A stretch of 64,000 nucleotides of DNA from JALOLV01 sp046295175 (GCA_046295175.1 JBKBNY010000004.1:372001-436000), one strand, 5' to 3'. Shown: positions 16,925 through 26,461, numbered from the stretch's first letter. Numbers and translations: made by a program. The notes: generated by a model from the sequence alone, not told the origin.

Positions 16925-18058
16925 ATGAAAACAAAATTTATATTATTCAATCTATTGATATTATCTTTTTCGGATGTTTTAGCCCAAAACATTACAATTC
17001 GTCCGGGGAAAATTGATGCGGATGATAACAATTCAGAAACAGTCTTTTTGAGAAGTACCAGCTTCCCAAGTATTATTGGGGTTAAACTTAATGGGACATT
17101 TACAAACCCTACTAATGTAACCAATAATCAACTTCTCCTTAGTATTGAAGGCAGAGGCTACGGAGGAAATTCAATTTCTTCGATGCGTGCAGGAATTAGA
17201 ATGTACTCGACACAAAACTGGACTACCAATAATCAAGGCTCAAGAATGGAGTTTTTTTCGAACAAGAATGGTGAAGCCTCATTTAGAAGTAGGATAATTA
17301 TAAATGATGATGGTAAAGTTGGTGTGGGTGAATACTGGCATTCACTAAATTTTTTACCTGACCATCAATTTGAAGTACAACAACCTACCGATAGCGATAA
17401 AGGTGTTGCTGTTTATCGGTATGGTGGCGATGCTCCATCATATTTTGGGATAAGTGCAAGAGGGAATAATTTATTACCAACTGCTACACAAATCAATAAT
17501 ATTTTAGCTCGTTTTGGTGGAAAAGGGCATGATGCAACTGGTTTTACAACTGCAAGAGCGAGAATTGATATGTTAGCAAGCGAAAACTGGACATCGACTG
17601 CAACTGGTGCAGAATTGAAATTTTATACAACACAGAGCGGAACCACCACAACAACTGCCAAAATGACTATTCAGGCAAATGGAAATGTTGGAATCGGTGA
17701 CGAATCTCCAAACGTAAAATTAAGAGTAAATGGAGACGTAGCATTAGATTGTCCAGAAGGCTATATTGAACCTAATATAAGTGCTTTTGAAAGAAATGGA
17801 CGGTCTATTCTTTATGTTTGGGGTGAAGGAAGAGATTTTCATGGAATAACAGATGGTAAAGAAGGAGTGATAGTTCACTTAATTGTTCAGGGAGGAATCC
17901 AAATTATCAATGAATCTACCACTGTTAATCCAAAGGACCGAATAATCACAGGTGGCACTTTTACATCACCAAACGAAACAATTTCAGGCACAGGAGGGTG
18001 TACCCTCATCTGGGACCATATTTATGAAAGATGGCGAATTATCGGAATTCAAAAATAA
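16925..18058 (+). CDS. Exported tail-fibre-like protein with duplicated module
   Basis: 377 residues with signal peptide 1-20. It contains two related modules. The first (about 70-140) has RAGIRMYSTQNWTTNNQGS and IINDDGKVGVG. The second (about 190-260) has RARIDMLASENWTSTATGAE and KMTIQANGNVGIG. The GNVGIG ending is typical of fibre and adhesin stalks in Bacteroidetes and phages. A C-terminal part of about 100 residues (ISAFERNGRSILYVWGEG through CTLIWDHIYERWRIIGIQK) caps it, probably the receptor-facing or trimerising end. A decayed copy of its N-terminal part lies at 18140-18275. Confidence 0.75.
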   Translation: MKTKFILFNLLILSFSDVLAQNITIRPGKIDADDNNSETVFLRSTSFPSIIGVKLNGTFTNPTNVTNNQLLLSIEGRGYGGNSISSMRAGIRMYSTQNWTTNNQGSRMEFFSNKNGEASFRSRIIINDDGKVGVGEYWHSLNFLPDHQFEVQQPTDSDKGVAVYRYGGDAPSYFGISARGNNLLPTATQINNILARFGGKGHDATGFTTARARIDMLASENWTSTATGAELKFYTTQSGTTTTTAKMTIQANGNVGIGDESPNVKLRVNGDVALDCPEGYIEPNISAFERNGRSILYVWGEGRDFHGITDGKEGVIVHLIVQGGIQIINESTTVNPKDRIITGGTFTSPNETISGTGGCTLIWDHIYERWRIIGIQK

Positions 18059-18139
18059 AACTACTTTTCAACATTAAACTTATCTGTTGAGTCATAATTT
18101 TTGTGCTTTAAGATTTGAGGGCAAATGCTAAAAAACTTC

Positions 18140-18275
18140 ATCATTCGCCTTTGAGAAATTGATGCGGATAATAATAATTCAGAAACTGTTTTTTTGAGAA
18201 GTATAACTTCACAAATATCAATGGAATCAACATTCACTAAACCAACAATATTGAATGTAGGACAGTTTTGGCGTA
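18140..18275 (+). pseudogene. Decayed fragment of the 16925 gene
   Basis: In the forward frame from 18143 the sequence reads IRL, stop, then EIDADNNNSETVFLRS. This matches IRPGKIDADDNNSETVFLRS near residues 25-44 of the 16925 product, and a weaker TFTKPTILNV tail follows the matching TFTNPTNVTN. An in-frame TGA at 18152 and the lack of a start and of any downstream part show it is non-coding. It explains most of the 317-bp gap between 18059 and 18375. Confidence 0.8.
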
Positions 18276-18375
18276 TCATTGGTTTTACAGAATGATGAAG
18301 ATAGGATTAAACCATAAAACGCAACAAGTTAAGGTAGTTGTGCTAAAGCGAGTTAATCATAAATAAATCGGTAAA

Positions 18376-20928
18376 ATGAAAAAAATAATTTTAATTCTTA
18401 TATTCTGGAGTAGTATTGTCAATGCTCAAATATTTGTCAAGCAAACAATTGATGAAAGTATTACAATTACTCCAAGCGGGATTAGGGGTAAATTACCAAA
18501 CACTTCCAATCCAACAAATGCGGCAATTGGAGAAAACGCCCTTAGAAACCTAACAGTTGGACAGTATAATTATGCTATTGGAACTGGTGCTTTGCAATCA
18601 AACACTAATGGTAATGGCAGTATAGCCATAGGTTTATCTGCATTAAACCTACAAAACAATATTAATTCCCGTAATATAGGTATCGGTTTTAGAGCAGGCG
18701 AATTTAACGTAAACGGTAATAATAATATTGCTATTGGTGATTTTGCACTCAGAAATAATACTGTGAGCGATAATATCGCAGTAGGAAACCAAGCACTTGC
18801 CAATACCCAAATAGGACATAATAACTTGGCTATTGGCAATAATGCATTATCATTAAATAATTCTGGTGATTATAATGTTGCCATTGGGAATGGTTCATTA
18901 CAAAATATCTTTGATGCAAATTATAATACTGCCATTGGTGTATTTGCTCTGCAATATTCCACAAGTAGTAACAATACAGCCGTTGGATATGGTTCATTAG
19001 GTTTAAATACCACAGGAACTCAAAATACTACTTTGGGATTCCAGAGCCTATATAATAACAAAGCAAACTCAAGACAAACAGCCATTGGCTATTATGCCAT
19101 GCATTATGCTGATAACAGAACAACTGGGCGAGAAACTTACAATACAGCACTTGGGTATTTTGCATTAAAGGGTAGTGCCGCCCCTGTAAACAACACCGGA
19201 ATAAGCAACACTGCTATCGGTGATTATTCCTTATCAGGGAACTCTTCTGGCAGTAGCAATACTGCTGTAGGAGCAAGTTCTTTACAATCTAACACAACAG
19301 GTTCAGGCAATGTAGCCTTAGGTTATTGGGGGTTGTATACAAATACTATTGGTGTTGATAATACTGCCATCGGTGCAAGCTCTTTGGTATATAATAACGA
19401 AGGGTCTGAAAACACTTCTGTGGGTAGTAGAACTATGTTTTTTAATACAGTAGGCACTAAAAACGTGGGTTTGGGTAATGGGGCTTTGTATTCAAATGTT
19501 GCAAATTCTCGAAGTACCGCCATTGGTTATTCTGCAATGTATTATGCTGATAGCCGAACGACTGGTCGTGAAACATTCAATACAGCTATTGGATACGAAG
19601 CAATGTTTGGTTTTAATTCGATTACTGCAAACAACACTGGACAATACAATACCGCTGTTGGTGATGTAGCAATGCGGGCAATTAGCTCGGGCAATTATAA
19701 TACTGCCATTGGTGCGAGTGTTCTTAACGCCAATTCAAGCGGAAACTCTAATTCGTCTTTGGGATATAAATCTCTAAACCTAAACACAACAGGCAATTAT
19801 AACAATGCTTTTGGACATTCTGCATTAGAAAAAAACATAGCGGGGAATAGAAGCAACGCATTTGGTTATGCAGCACTTTATCAAAATAATGCCAACGATA
19901 ACAATGCTTTTGGTTACAATGCGTTGGCAATGAATATTTCGGGTACAGGAAATGTCGCAATGGGTAATAGTGCTCTCGAAGGCAATGGTTCAGGTAATAA
20001 CAACGTCGCTGTAGGAAATTTAGCGATGTTCACAAATGAAACAGGTAATAGAAATACCGCCATTGGCTATGAATCTTTAGAATTAAACGGAGGCGGAAAT
20101 GACAATACAGCCATTGGCTACCAAGCACTTAATATCAGTGGGTTAAATCAAAACACAGGGGTTGGGGCGTTTGCTTTAATGCTGACGCTTGATGGTCAGT
20201 ACAATACTGCACTCGGTTATTCGGCTGGAATAAATAATAGTCAGGGGAACTATAATACTACAATAGGTTATAGAACCAATATTACAAACCAAAATGGAAG
20301 TTATAACACAGTAATTGGAAATGATGCTGGACTGAATTTTACTGGTAGTAGAAATGTTCTCATTGGTAGTTTTGCTGGTAATGGCAATAATACCACTAAT
20401 TACTCGAATAAATTATTTATCGAAAACTCTGATTCAACAGCTAGTCTCATAAGCGGTGATTTTGCCCTTAATCGGGTAGGTATTAACAGATTAACGGGGG
20501 CATTAGAGAGCCGTCCTGAAGCTTTGCAAGTAAATGGAGAGGCATTTAAGAATACCGGCACTGGCAACTGGATAATCCCATCAGACAGAAGACTCAAAGA
20601 AAATATTGTATATCTAAATTCTCAAGAGATTCTGGGTAAAGTGTTGAAGATGAAAGGTGTAAGTTACAATTGGGTTGATAAAAGTAGAGGTTCAGAAAAA
20701 GTTTATGGTTTTATAGCCCAAGATTTACAGCAAATTTATCCAGAAAACATAAAAACTGATAGTGAGGGTTATCTATCTGCATCATATGGGACCTATGACC
20801 CAATGATTATTGAATCAATAAAGGCATTGAAAGAATTGATTGATGAACAACGTAGAGAAATAGAATCGCTAAAAAATAAGTTAACAGATTTTGAATCAAG
20901 TAATAAAAACAAATCTGATAAAAATTAG
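18376..20928 (+). CDS. YadA-head-like repeat protein with C-terminal peptidase S74 chaperone
   Basis: 850 residues. Signal peptide 1-17 (KKIILILIFWSSIVNAQ). About 630 residues of short repeats of the type NTAIGYxAL, as in left-handed beta-roll heads of trimeric adhesins. A larger 146-residue unit also repeats (starting at residues 226 and 372). The C-terminus (about 736-850) is a peptidase_S74 intramolecular chaperone: SDRRLKENI with S736 and K741 as the expected self-cleavage pair, FIAQDLQQIYPE, and a final coiled coil. Family knowledge: the chaperone trimerises and then releases itself. No YadA membrane anchor is present, so attachment is unclear. Confidence 0.85.
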   Translation: MKKIILILIFWSSIVNAQIFVKQTIDESITITPSGIRGKLPNTSNPTNAAIGENALRNLTVGQYNYAIGTGALQSNTNGNGSIAIGLSALNLQNNINSRNIGIGFRAGEFNVNGNNNIAIGDFALRNNTVSDNIAVGNQALANTQIGHNNLAIGNNALSLNNSGDYNVAIGNGSLQNIFDANYNTAIGVFALQYSTSSNNTAVGYGSLGLNTTGTQNTTLGFQSLYNNKANSRQTAIGYYAMHYADNRTTGRETYNTALGYFALKGSAAPVNNTGISNTAIGDYSLSGNSSGSSNTAVGASSLQSNTTGSGNVALGYWGLYTNTIGVDNTAIGASSLVYNNEGSENTSVGSRTMFFNTVGTKNVGLGNGALYSNVANSRSTAIGYSAMYYADSRTTGRETFNTAIGYEAMFGFNSITANNTGQYNTAVGDVAMRAISSGNYNTAIGASVLNANSSGNSNSSLGYKSLNLNTTGNYNNAFGHSALEKNIAGNRSNAFGYAALYQNNANDNNAFGYNALAMNISGTGNVAMGNSALEGNGSGNNNVAVGNLAMFTNETGNRNTAIGYESLELNGGGNDNTAIGYQALNISGLNQNTGVGAFALMLTLDGQYNTALGYSAGINNSQGNYNTTIGYRTNITNQNGSYNTVIGNDAGLNFTGSRNVLIGSFAGNGNNTTNYSNKLFIENSDSTASLISGDFALNRVGINRLTGALESRPEALQVNGEAFKNTGTGNWIIPSDRRLKENIVYLNSQEILGKVLKMKGVSYNWVDKSRGSEKVYGFIAQDLQQIYPENIKTDSEGYLSASYGTYDPMIIESIKALKELIDEQRREIESLKNKLTDFESSNKNKSDKN

Positions 20929-21290
20929 AAGTTACCTTAATTTAATTGGAAAAATGAGTAAAAAAAATGAATACATACGTATAAGTAGAAATACTCAAAT
21001 ATTAAAATATTACAATAAATTCAATACATTAAAAAGAACAACACAAACACATACTTTTAACATTTTTTAAAATTTAAAACAATTATTACCATTTTATGAA
21101 ACATATATTTACCAATTTTGTTATTTTAATTTCATAAAATTCATTTTTCATAACATCATCAAATTAGATATTAAGATTGAGGATAAAATTAAATTTTAAA
21201 TAAAAACATAGTAATAATTGCACTTTATTAATATTTCTTGGTCTAATTTGAATTAATTTTCAATTTAGACCATTTTTTTTTGACAAAAAC
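20929..21290. other. AT-rich intergenic stretch, no gene seen
   Basis: About 360 bp of very AT-rich DNA between the adhesin gene and the promoter of the SusC operon. I find no credible reading frame, hairpin with T-tract or RNA gene here. AT content this high could bend DNA or bind nucleoid proteins, but that is only a possibility. Confidence 0.5.
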
Positions 21291-21321
21291 TTTGCTTTTT
21301 AATTTCAACATACTACTTTTA
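21291..21321 (+). promoter_or_regulatory. Bacteroidetes-type promoter of the SusCD operon
   Basis: TTTG at 21291-21294, a 19-nt spacer, then TACTTTTA at 21314-21321 (7 of 8 to TAnnTTTG). Spacing is ideal. It predicts a transcript start near 21328, about 340 nt before the susC ATG. Confidence 0.6.
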
Positions 21322-21327
21322 AAACAT

Positions 21328-21671
21328 AATTCTTAGATAAGTACAACAATTCTTCATCAAACATCATTTCTTCCGACCGCAAAAAAAGAGGATGTTTGTA
21401 ATCAAAAGAACTACGCAAAACTGCGGGTGTGAAACACTTCGATTGAAGTAATTTCATAAGAGAAAGATGGTGCGAGCCAAACTTTCAGAGACAACAAAAA
21501 ACCAAATAAGAGATTATCAAAATCATTTGATTTTTGATTAAAAATTACACTTTGTCCAAACTAAACCCTATAATTTCCTTCAAAACCGGGTATTGCAAGC
21601 AGAGCGGTCGGAGTCTTGTGATACTTCGGTTGAGAAGGGACAGTTACATCAACTAAACTAAACCGTAGAAT
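21328..21671 (+). promoter_or_regulatory. Long, possibly structured 5' leader of the SusC operon
   Basis: About 340 nt with no credible reading frame. Visible hairpins: CAAACATC (21358-21365) with GATGTTTG (21391-21398); CGCA-AAAC-TGCG near 21414-21425; ACTTC-GATT-GAAGT near 21436-21449; ATCAAAATCA (21516-21525) with TGATTTTTGAT (21528-21538). It does not match the cobalamin, TPP, SAM, glycine or c-di-GMP riboswitch cores I know. Could be a leader controlled by an antisense RNA, a protein-binding leader or an unknown riboswitch. Confidence 0.4.
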
Positions 21672-24600
21672 ATGATGAAGAATTTTTACCTATCTCTACT
21701 TTTTCTATTACCATTTTCAGTATTGGCCCAAGAACGACTCATTACGGGTGTAGTGAGTTCTGAAAGCGAAGGGGTTCTCCCAGGCACATCAGTTACAATT
21801 AAAGGTTCAACAATAGGTACTGTAACCGATGCCGATGGGAAATTCTCGATTAAAGTTCCTGCCACTGGCGGATTCTTAACTGTAAGTTCGATTGGATATA
21901 TCACATTAGATATAAAAATAGATAACAAAAATAGTTATCAAGTTACGCTACAGCCAGATTCAAAAGTCTTAAACGAGGTAGTTGTAACAGCCCTCGGTAT
22001 TTCTCGCGAAAAAAAATCCTTAGGTTACTCACAACAAGAGGTTAAAGGCGAAAGCCTAACCGAAGCACGCTCCAACAACGTGGTAAATGGCTTATCTGGC
22101 AAAATCGCTGGTGTGAGAATCAGTGCCAACGGTGGTCCAGGTAGCGGCTCAACAATCCAAATTAGAGGTTCTTCTTCGGTTTCTGGAAACAACCAACCAC
22201 TTATCGTTGTAGATGGTGTACCGATTCAACAACAGTTCGATAAGCAATTTGGTGGTGGTATCTCTGAAATCAGCCCCGATAACATCAAAGAAATTTCGGT
22301 ATTAAAAGGGCCAAACGCAGCCGCTCTATATGGTTCTCGTGCAGCAAATGGAGTAATTCTTATCACTACCAAAGACGGTGCAGGCACTAAAGGCTTAGGA
22401 GTTGAGTTCAATTCAAACTTCACCGCTGAGAGACCATTGGTTAAGCCAAACTTTCAAAACATTTATGGTGGAGGAAGCGGCTACGTAACATGGTATTCAG
22501 ATGGTTGGAGTGGGGCAATCACACCTGATGCATACGAACAATACCGTGCAGCTTATGGAACAGTAAGACCCGGCTCAACAACTGGTACGGATGGTACAGA
22601 TGAAAGCTGGGGGGCACCGATGGATGGCCGTTTGGTTAGACAATGGTTTACTGGTAGCGGTGTCGCACCTCTCACTCCACAACCAAATAACTGGGATGAA
22701 TATTGGAGTACTGGGACTACACTAACCAATAACGTTGCTATTTCGGGTGCAAACGAAAGAGGAAGTTTCAGATTAAGTGTTGGACGCCTCGACCAAAAAG
22801 GTTTGATGGCCTATAACGACTTCTTTAGAAATAACTTCAAAATTAACTCGAATTACAAAGTATCGAAGTTTTTAACGGCTGTTGTTTCGGGAGAATATTT
22901 AAAATCGGGTGGAAATAGAACATATCAAAACGGAGACCAATTCATTTGGTCGCACCGTCATGTTTCTTGGGACCAACTCGCCAACTGGAGAGATTATACT
23001 TCTGTTCATATTCAGAGAGCATTACCCGGAAGACTTCCCGATACTGACCCACCTAACTGGCAGCACACATTCTTTACAAACCCATTCTATCTGAGCGAAT
23101 TGTTACCATTTACAAATGATAAAGACCGTTTGGTTGGAAACATTGCCCTTAATTTTAACCTCTCACCAGAGTTGAAGTTGATGCTCAGAAGTGGTACCGA
23201 TTTGTGGACCGATACGCGAACAAACATAATCAATTTTGAACGAGTTAGAAACGGAAACAAAACGCCAGGAAGATATTCAGAAGAAGTGCTGCGTCGTCAA
23301 GAGACCAACCATGATTTACTTTTAACTTACGATAAATCTATCTCAAAAAACCTTTCTTTAGTTGCTTCTGCTGGAGCAGCACAACGTACAAATTACTACA
23401 AACGTAATTTTACAAATGTTGGTGAGTTAGTTGTAGATGGAGTATATAACTTAGCCAATTCAAACCCAAGTCAGAATTCGGTAGAAAGTAGAATCGAAAA
23501 AGCTGAGGTACAAAGTGTTTATGGTTCGGTTCAATTAGGTTATTTGAATGCCTTATTTTTAGATTTGACAGCCCGTAATGATTGGTCGAGTACTCTACCA
23601 TCAAATGCTCGTTCATATTTTTATCCGTCAGTATCAACAAGTGCAGTTTTGAGTGATTTGATAAATTATCCAAAAACTGTTCTTTCTTATGCAAAGATTC
23701 GTGCGAGTTGGGCTCAAGTAGGTAACGATGCCGACCCTTACCAGTTAATGCAAACTTTCCGCTCGGGTGGTTCATGGAATAGCTCATTACCAGAGTATTA
23801 CGAAAACTTAACAATCTCGAACGCAACACTTAAACCTGAAATCACAACGGGTATTGAACTTGGTGCAGATTTGAGATTCTTGAAAAATAGATTCGGTCTC
23901 GACTTCACATACTATAACCAATCTACCCAAAACCAAATTTTAGGTGTAGAAATCTCAAAAGCAAGTGGTTATGATAAACGTATCTTGAATGCTGGTAAAA
24001 TTACAAACCAAGGTATAGAAGTTACATTAACTGGAAAAGTTCTTGAATCTCCAAGAGGATTCAAATGGGATATTGGTCTCAATTATTCACGGAACCGCAA
24101 CAAAGTTATCGAATTGGCCGAAGGTCTCAGCACCTATACCTTACAAGAACGTCGTGGTCTCACTTCAATTGCTCAGGTTGGAATGCCATACGGTGCATTA
24201 TTCGGAATCGGTTTCAAACACGCTCCTGATGGACAAATTGTTTATGCAAACGGTTTACCAGTAGTCGAAACAACTCCAAAAATTCTTGGAAACATCCAAC
24301 CAAAATGGCTTGGAGGTCTTACAAATACCTTCACTTACAAGAAATTTACCCTTACTGCTCTTGTCGATGTCAAAATGGGTGGAGATTTATTTGACGAAGG
24401 AACAGGAACTGCTCGTTGGACTGGTCAGTACGCAGAAACTGCCATTGGTCGTGAAGAAGGTGTAATCGGAAAAGGTGTGATGAACATCGGTACTGCTGAT
24501 AATCCGCAATACGTTCCAAATGATGTGATTGTTGCGGCAAACCAATTCTATGGATATAACAATCCACGTCGTTATCACGAAGCAGCCATTTTTGATGGTT

Positions 24601-24839
24601 CTTACGTAAAACTTCGTGAGGTTTCTTTTGGATACAACATCCCAAAAGCTGTCCTTGAAAAACTTCGTTTGCAAAATGCAAAAATCTCGGTTGTGGGCAG
24701 AAACTTGGCAATTTTATTTAAAAATACGCCTCATATCGACCCAGAAGTTGACCGATTCGGTGGAAATCAACAAGGATTTGCTTACGGTGAATTACCAAAT
24801 TCAAGAAGTTTAGGTGCAAACCTTTCGATTTCATTCTAA
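21672..24839 (+). CDS. susC: SusC/RagA-family TonB-linked outer-membrane transporter
   Basis: 1055 residues. Signal peptide 1-19; CarboxypepD_reg-like domain about 21-95 (ITGVVSSESEGVLPGTSVTI, TVTDADGKFSI); TonB-box-like LNEVVVTALG; plug about 105-230 with the hallmark IQIRGSSSVSGNNQPLIVVD; then a 22-strand-type barrel ending GANLSISF. SusC proteins import a ligand captured by the SusD lid using TonB energy. The partner SusD follows 59 nt later. The downstream aminotransferase and AEC permease hint at an amino-acid-like or organic-acid substrate rather than a glycan; no glycoside hydrolase is near. This substrate idea is inference. Confidence 0.95.
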   Translation: MMKNFYLSLLFLLPFSVLAQERLITGVVSSESEGVLPGTSVTIKGSTIGTVTDADGKFSIKVPATGGFLTVSSIGYITLDIKIDNKNSYQVTLQPDSKVLNEVVVTALGISREKKSLGYSQQEVKGESLTEARSNNVVNGLSGKIAGVRISANGGPGSGSTIQIRGSSSVSGNNQPLIVVDGVPIQQQFDKQFGGGISEISPDNIKEISVLKGPNAAALYGSRAANGVILITTKDGAGTKGLGVEFNSNFTAERPLVKPNFQNIYGGGSGYVTWYSDGWSGAITPDAYEQYRAAYGTVRPGSTTGTDGTDESWGAPMDGRLVRQWFTGSGVAPLTPQPNNWDEYWSTGTTLTNNVAISGANERGSFRLSVGRLDQKGLMAYNDFFRNNFKINSNYKVSKFLTAVVSGEYLKSGGNRTYQNGDQFIWSHRHVSWDQLANWRDYTSVHIQRALPGRLPDTDPPNWQHTFFTNPFYLSELLPFTNDKDRLVGNIALNFNLSPELKLMLRSGTDLWTDTRTNIINFERVRNGNKTPGRYSEEVLRRQETNHDLLLTYDKSISKNLSLVASAGAAQRTNYYKRNFTNVGELVVDGVYNLANSNPSQNSVESRIEKAEVQSVYGSVQLGYLNALFLDLTARNDWSSTLPSNARSYFYPSVSTSAVLSDLINYPKTVLSYAKIRASWAQVGNDADPYQLMQTFRSGGSWNSSLPEYYENLTISNATLKPEITTGIELGADLRFLKNRFGLDFTYYNQSTQNQILGVEISKASGYDKRILNAGKITNQGIEVTLTGKVLESPRGFKWDIGLNYSRNRNKVIELAEGLSTYTLQERRGLTSIAQVGMPYGALFGIGFKHAPDGQIVYANGLPVVETTPKILGNIQPKWLGGLTNTFTYKKFTLTALVDVKMGGDLFDEGTGTARWTGQYAETAIGREEGVIGKGVMNIGTADNPQYVPNDVIVAANQFYGYNNPRRYHEAAIFDGSYVKLREVSFGYNIPKAVLEKLRLQNAKISVVGRNLAILFKNTPHIDPEVDRFGGNQQGFAYGELPNSRSLGANLSISF

Positions 24840-24898
24840 AATAAACTCCAGAAATTTAAAATGCTGAGTTTAGATTAATCACCTAAAATTTGAAGAAC

Positions 24899-26365
24899 AT
24901 GAGACTCAATAAATTTTTATATTCTTTTTTGATAGTCGGAACCCTCGGCTCGGTAAGTTCTTGTACGAGCGAATTCGACGAAATGAATACCGACCCCAAC
25001 AACCCAACAGCAATTGGTGCTCAATACTTATTTCCGTATGCTGTCGAAAAATCGGTTGATAGATATTGGGGAGGTAATACAAGATTTGAGCGTTTGAACC
25101 TCGATGGTGCAATGCTTTGGATTCAGTATTTAGCTCGTAATATTTACTCAAACGAAGGCGATAACTACGGTATTACTCCTACTTTTTACAATAATACTTG
25201 GAAATCGCTTTATAATGATGGTCTGGTCAATTTCCAAAGAATCATTACTGAATCAGGCGAAAAAGGTAAAAATCCGAATAAAAATTATGAAGGTGTTGCA
25301 CTTGTGATGCGTTCATGGGTTTTCTCTTTATTGACCGACATGTACGGAGCAATACCCTATAGCGATGCCCTCAAAGGAACCGAGACAACTCCAGTTTACA
25401 CACCTGCTTACGATTCGATGGATAAAGTTTACGCAGGATTATTAGCCGATTTGAAATTGGCTAATGAGAAACTCACAGTGGGTGGTCCAGCGGTATCGGG
25501 TGATATTATCTACAATGGTGATATTTTAAAATGGAAAAAATTTGCTAATTCTCTTCGTTTGAAATTAGCAAACCGTCAGGCGGCTAAGAAATCAGCTGAA
25601 TCAAGAGCCATCATGAAAGAAATTCTTGCTGATGCTGCCAAATTTCCAATTTTCACAAGCAATGCCGATAACGCACTTCTTGCAAATACGGCTACACGCC
25701 CAAGTAACAACGAGTGGCACGAAGTAATGATAATTGGTAGTCGCACCGACTGGAACATCAGCAAAACATTGGTTGATAAACTCTCGGCACTTGGCGATAC
25801 CCGATTAGGAATATTTGCCAATAAAAACAAATCTGGAGTTTATGAGGGTGTTCCAAACGGTCTCCCAGATGCAATTGCGACTACTTATTTGGGGTCGGGT
25901 TCGGTTTTGGGGGATTTCTTTACGAGGGCAAACACGCCAAGTGTAATTATGACTTTCAGCGAGTTGAATTTGATTTTAGCCGAAGCAGCATTCGATGGCG
26001 ATATTGATGGTAAAGCAGATGATTATTTCAAAAAAGGTATTGATGCTTCATTTGCACAATACGGACTCACAACACCAACCGATTATTTAAAAACAATTGG
26101 GGCGATTTCAAAAGAGAAAATCATCGAACAAAAGTGGATTGCACTCTTTGGACAAGGTGTTGAAGCATGGACAGAATACCGTAGAACTGGATTTCCGAAA
26201 TTTTCGGCTCGCGACCCAAGAGCAGTTTTTGAAAACGATGGCATTGTTCCAACACGTTTGCCATACCCAACCACCGAGTACTCGCTCAATAAAGCAAAAC
26301 TTGATGAGGGAATTAAAATTAACGGCACTGATAACATGAAAACCAAACTTTGGTGGGCAGAGTAA
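24899..26365 (+). CDS. susD: SusD/RagB-like substrate-binding lipoprotein
   Basis: 488 residues from the ATG at 24899; a TTG three codons earlier is less likely. Lipoprotein signal with lipobox SVSSC (C22). It is helical and TPR-like and belongs by look to the SusD-like_2 type: TSEFDEMNTDPNNPTAIGAQ near the start, MRSWVFSLLTDMYGAIPYSD, FSELNLILAEAAFDG, EKIIEQKWIALFGQGVEAWT, EYRRTGFP. It caps the SusC barrel at the cell surface and binds the substrate. A hairpin (26394-26400 with 26410-26416) lies just after the stop and may set the mRNA level of the downstream genes. Confidence 0.93.
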   Translation: MRLNKFLYSFLIVGTLGSVSSCTSEFDEMNTDPNNPTAIGAQYLFPYAVEKSVDRYWGGNTRFERLNLDGAMLWIQYLARNIYSNEGDNYGITPTFYNNTWKSLYNDGLVNFQRIITESGEKGKNPNKNYEGVALVMRSWVFSLLTDMYGAIPYSDALKGTETTPVYTPAYDSMDKVYAGLLADLKLANEKLTVGGPAVSGDIIYNGDILKWKKFANSLRLKLANRQAAKKSAESRAIMKEILADAAKFPIFTSNADNALLANTATRPSNNEWHEVMIIGSRTDWNISKTLVDKLSALGDTRLGIFANKNKSGVYEGVPNGLPDAIATTYLGSGSVLGDFFTRANTPSVIMTFSELNLILAEAAFDGDIDGKADDYFKKGIDASFAQYGLTTPTDYLKTIGAISKEKIIEQKWIALFGQGVEAWTEYRRTGFPKFSARDPRAVFENDGIVPTRLPYPTTEYSLNKAKLDEGIKINGTDNMKTKLWWAE

Positions 26366-26431
26366 TTCAATTATCAAATTTAGTTTTCTTTAGTATGCTT
26401 AAAATCCTCAAGCATATTTAACCAAACAAAT

Positions 26432-26450
26432 CCCCCTTCAGGGTTAGGGG
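26432..26450. repeat. Short REP-like GC-rich element
   Basis: CCCCCTTCAGGGTTAGGGG is an imperfect inverted repeat of C/G runs, strikingly GC-rich against its surroundings, in the gap between susD and the next lipoprotein gene. I recall similar CCCCTAACCCCCTGAAGGGG-type elements scattered in Bacteroidetes intergenic regions. A genome-wide count is needed to prove it. Confidence 0.45.
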
Positions 26451-26461
26451 TAAACTTAAAT

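Noticed and set aside
18061..18279. Minus-strand 72-codon frame in the gap after the fibre gene
   Set aside because: The plus strand of this stretch is a recognisable decayed copy of the 16925 gene, so the minus frame is a by-product.
18600..20400. Regular tandem repeats resembling a CRISPR array or minisatellite
   Set aside because: Repeats are in frame, coding, degenerate and of head-repeat type (NTAIGYxAL) with no constant repeat/spacer pattern.
16925..20928. Prophage tail-fibre region
   Set aside because: Fibre-like modules and S74 chaperone are present, but each protein has a signal peptide and no capsid, terminase, integrase or lysis gene is near.
21328..21671. Known riboswitch in the SusC leader
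   Set aside because: I looked for cobalamin, TPP, SAM, glycine and c-di-GMP core motifs and saw none; kept only as an unassigned leader.
23410..26377. Many antisense frames opposite susC and susD
   Set aside because: All lie fully inside strongly supported genes and show no domain, signal or spacing evidence.
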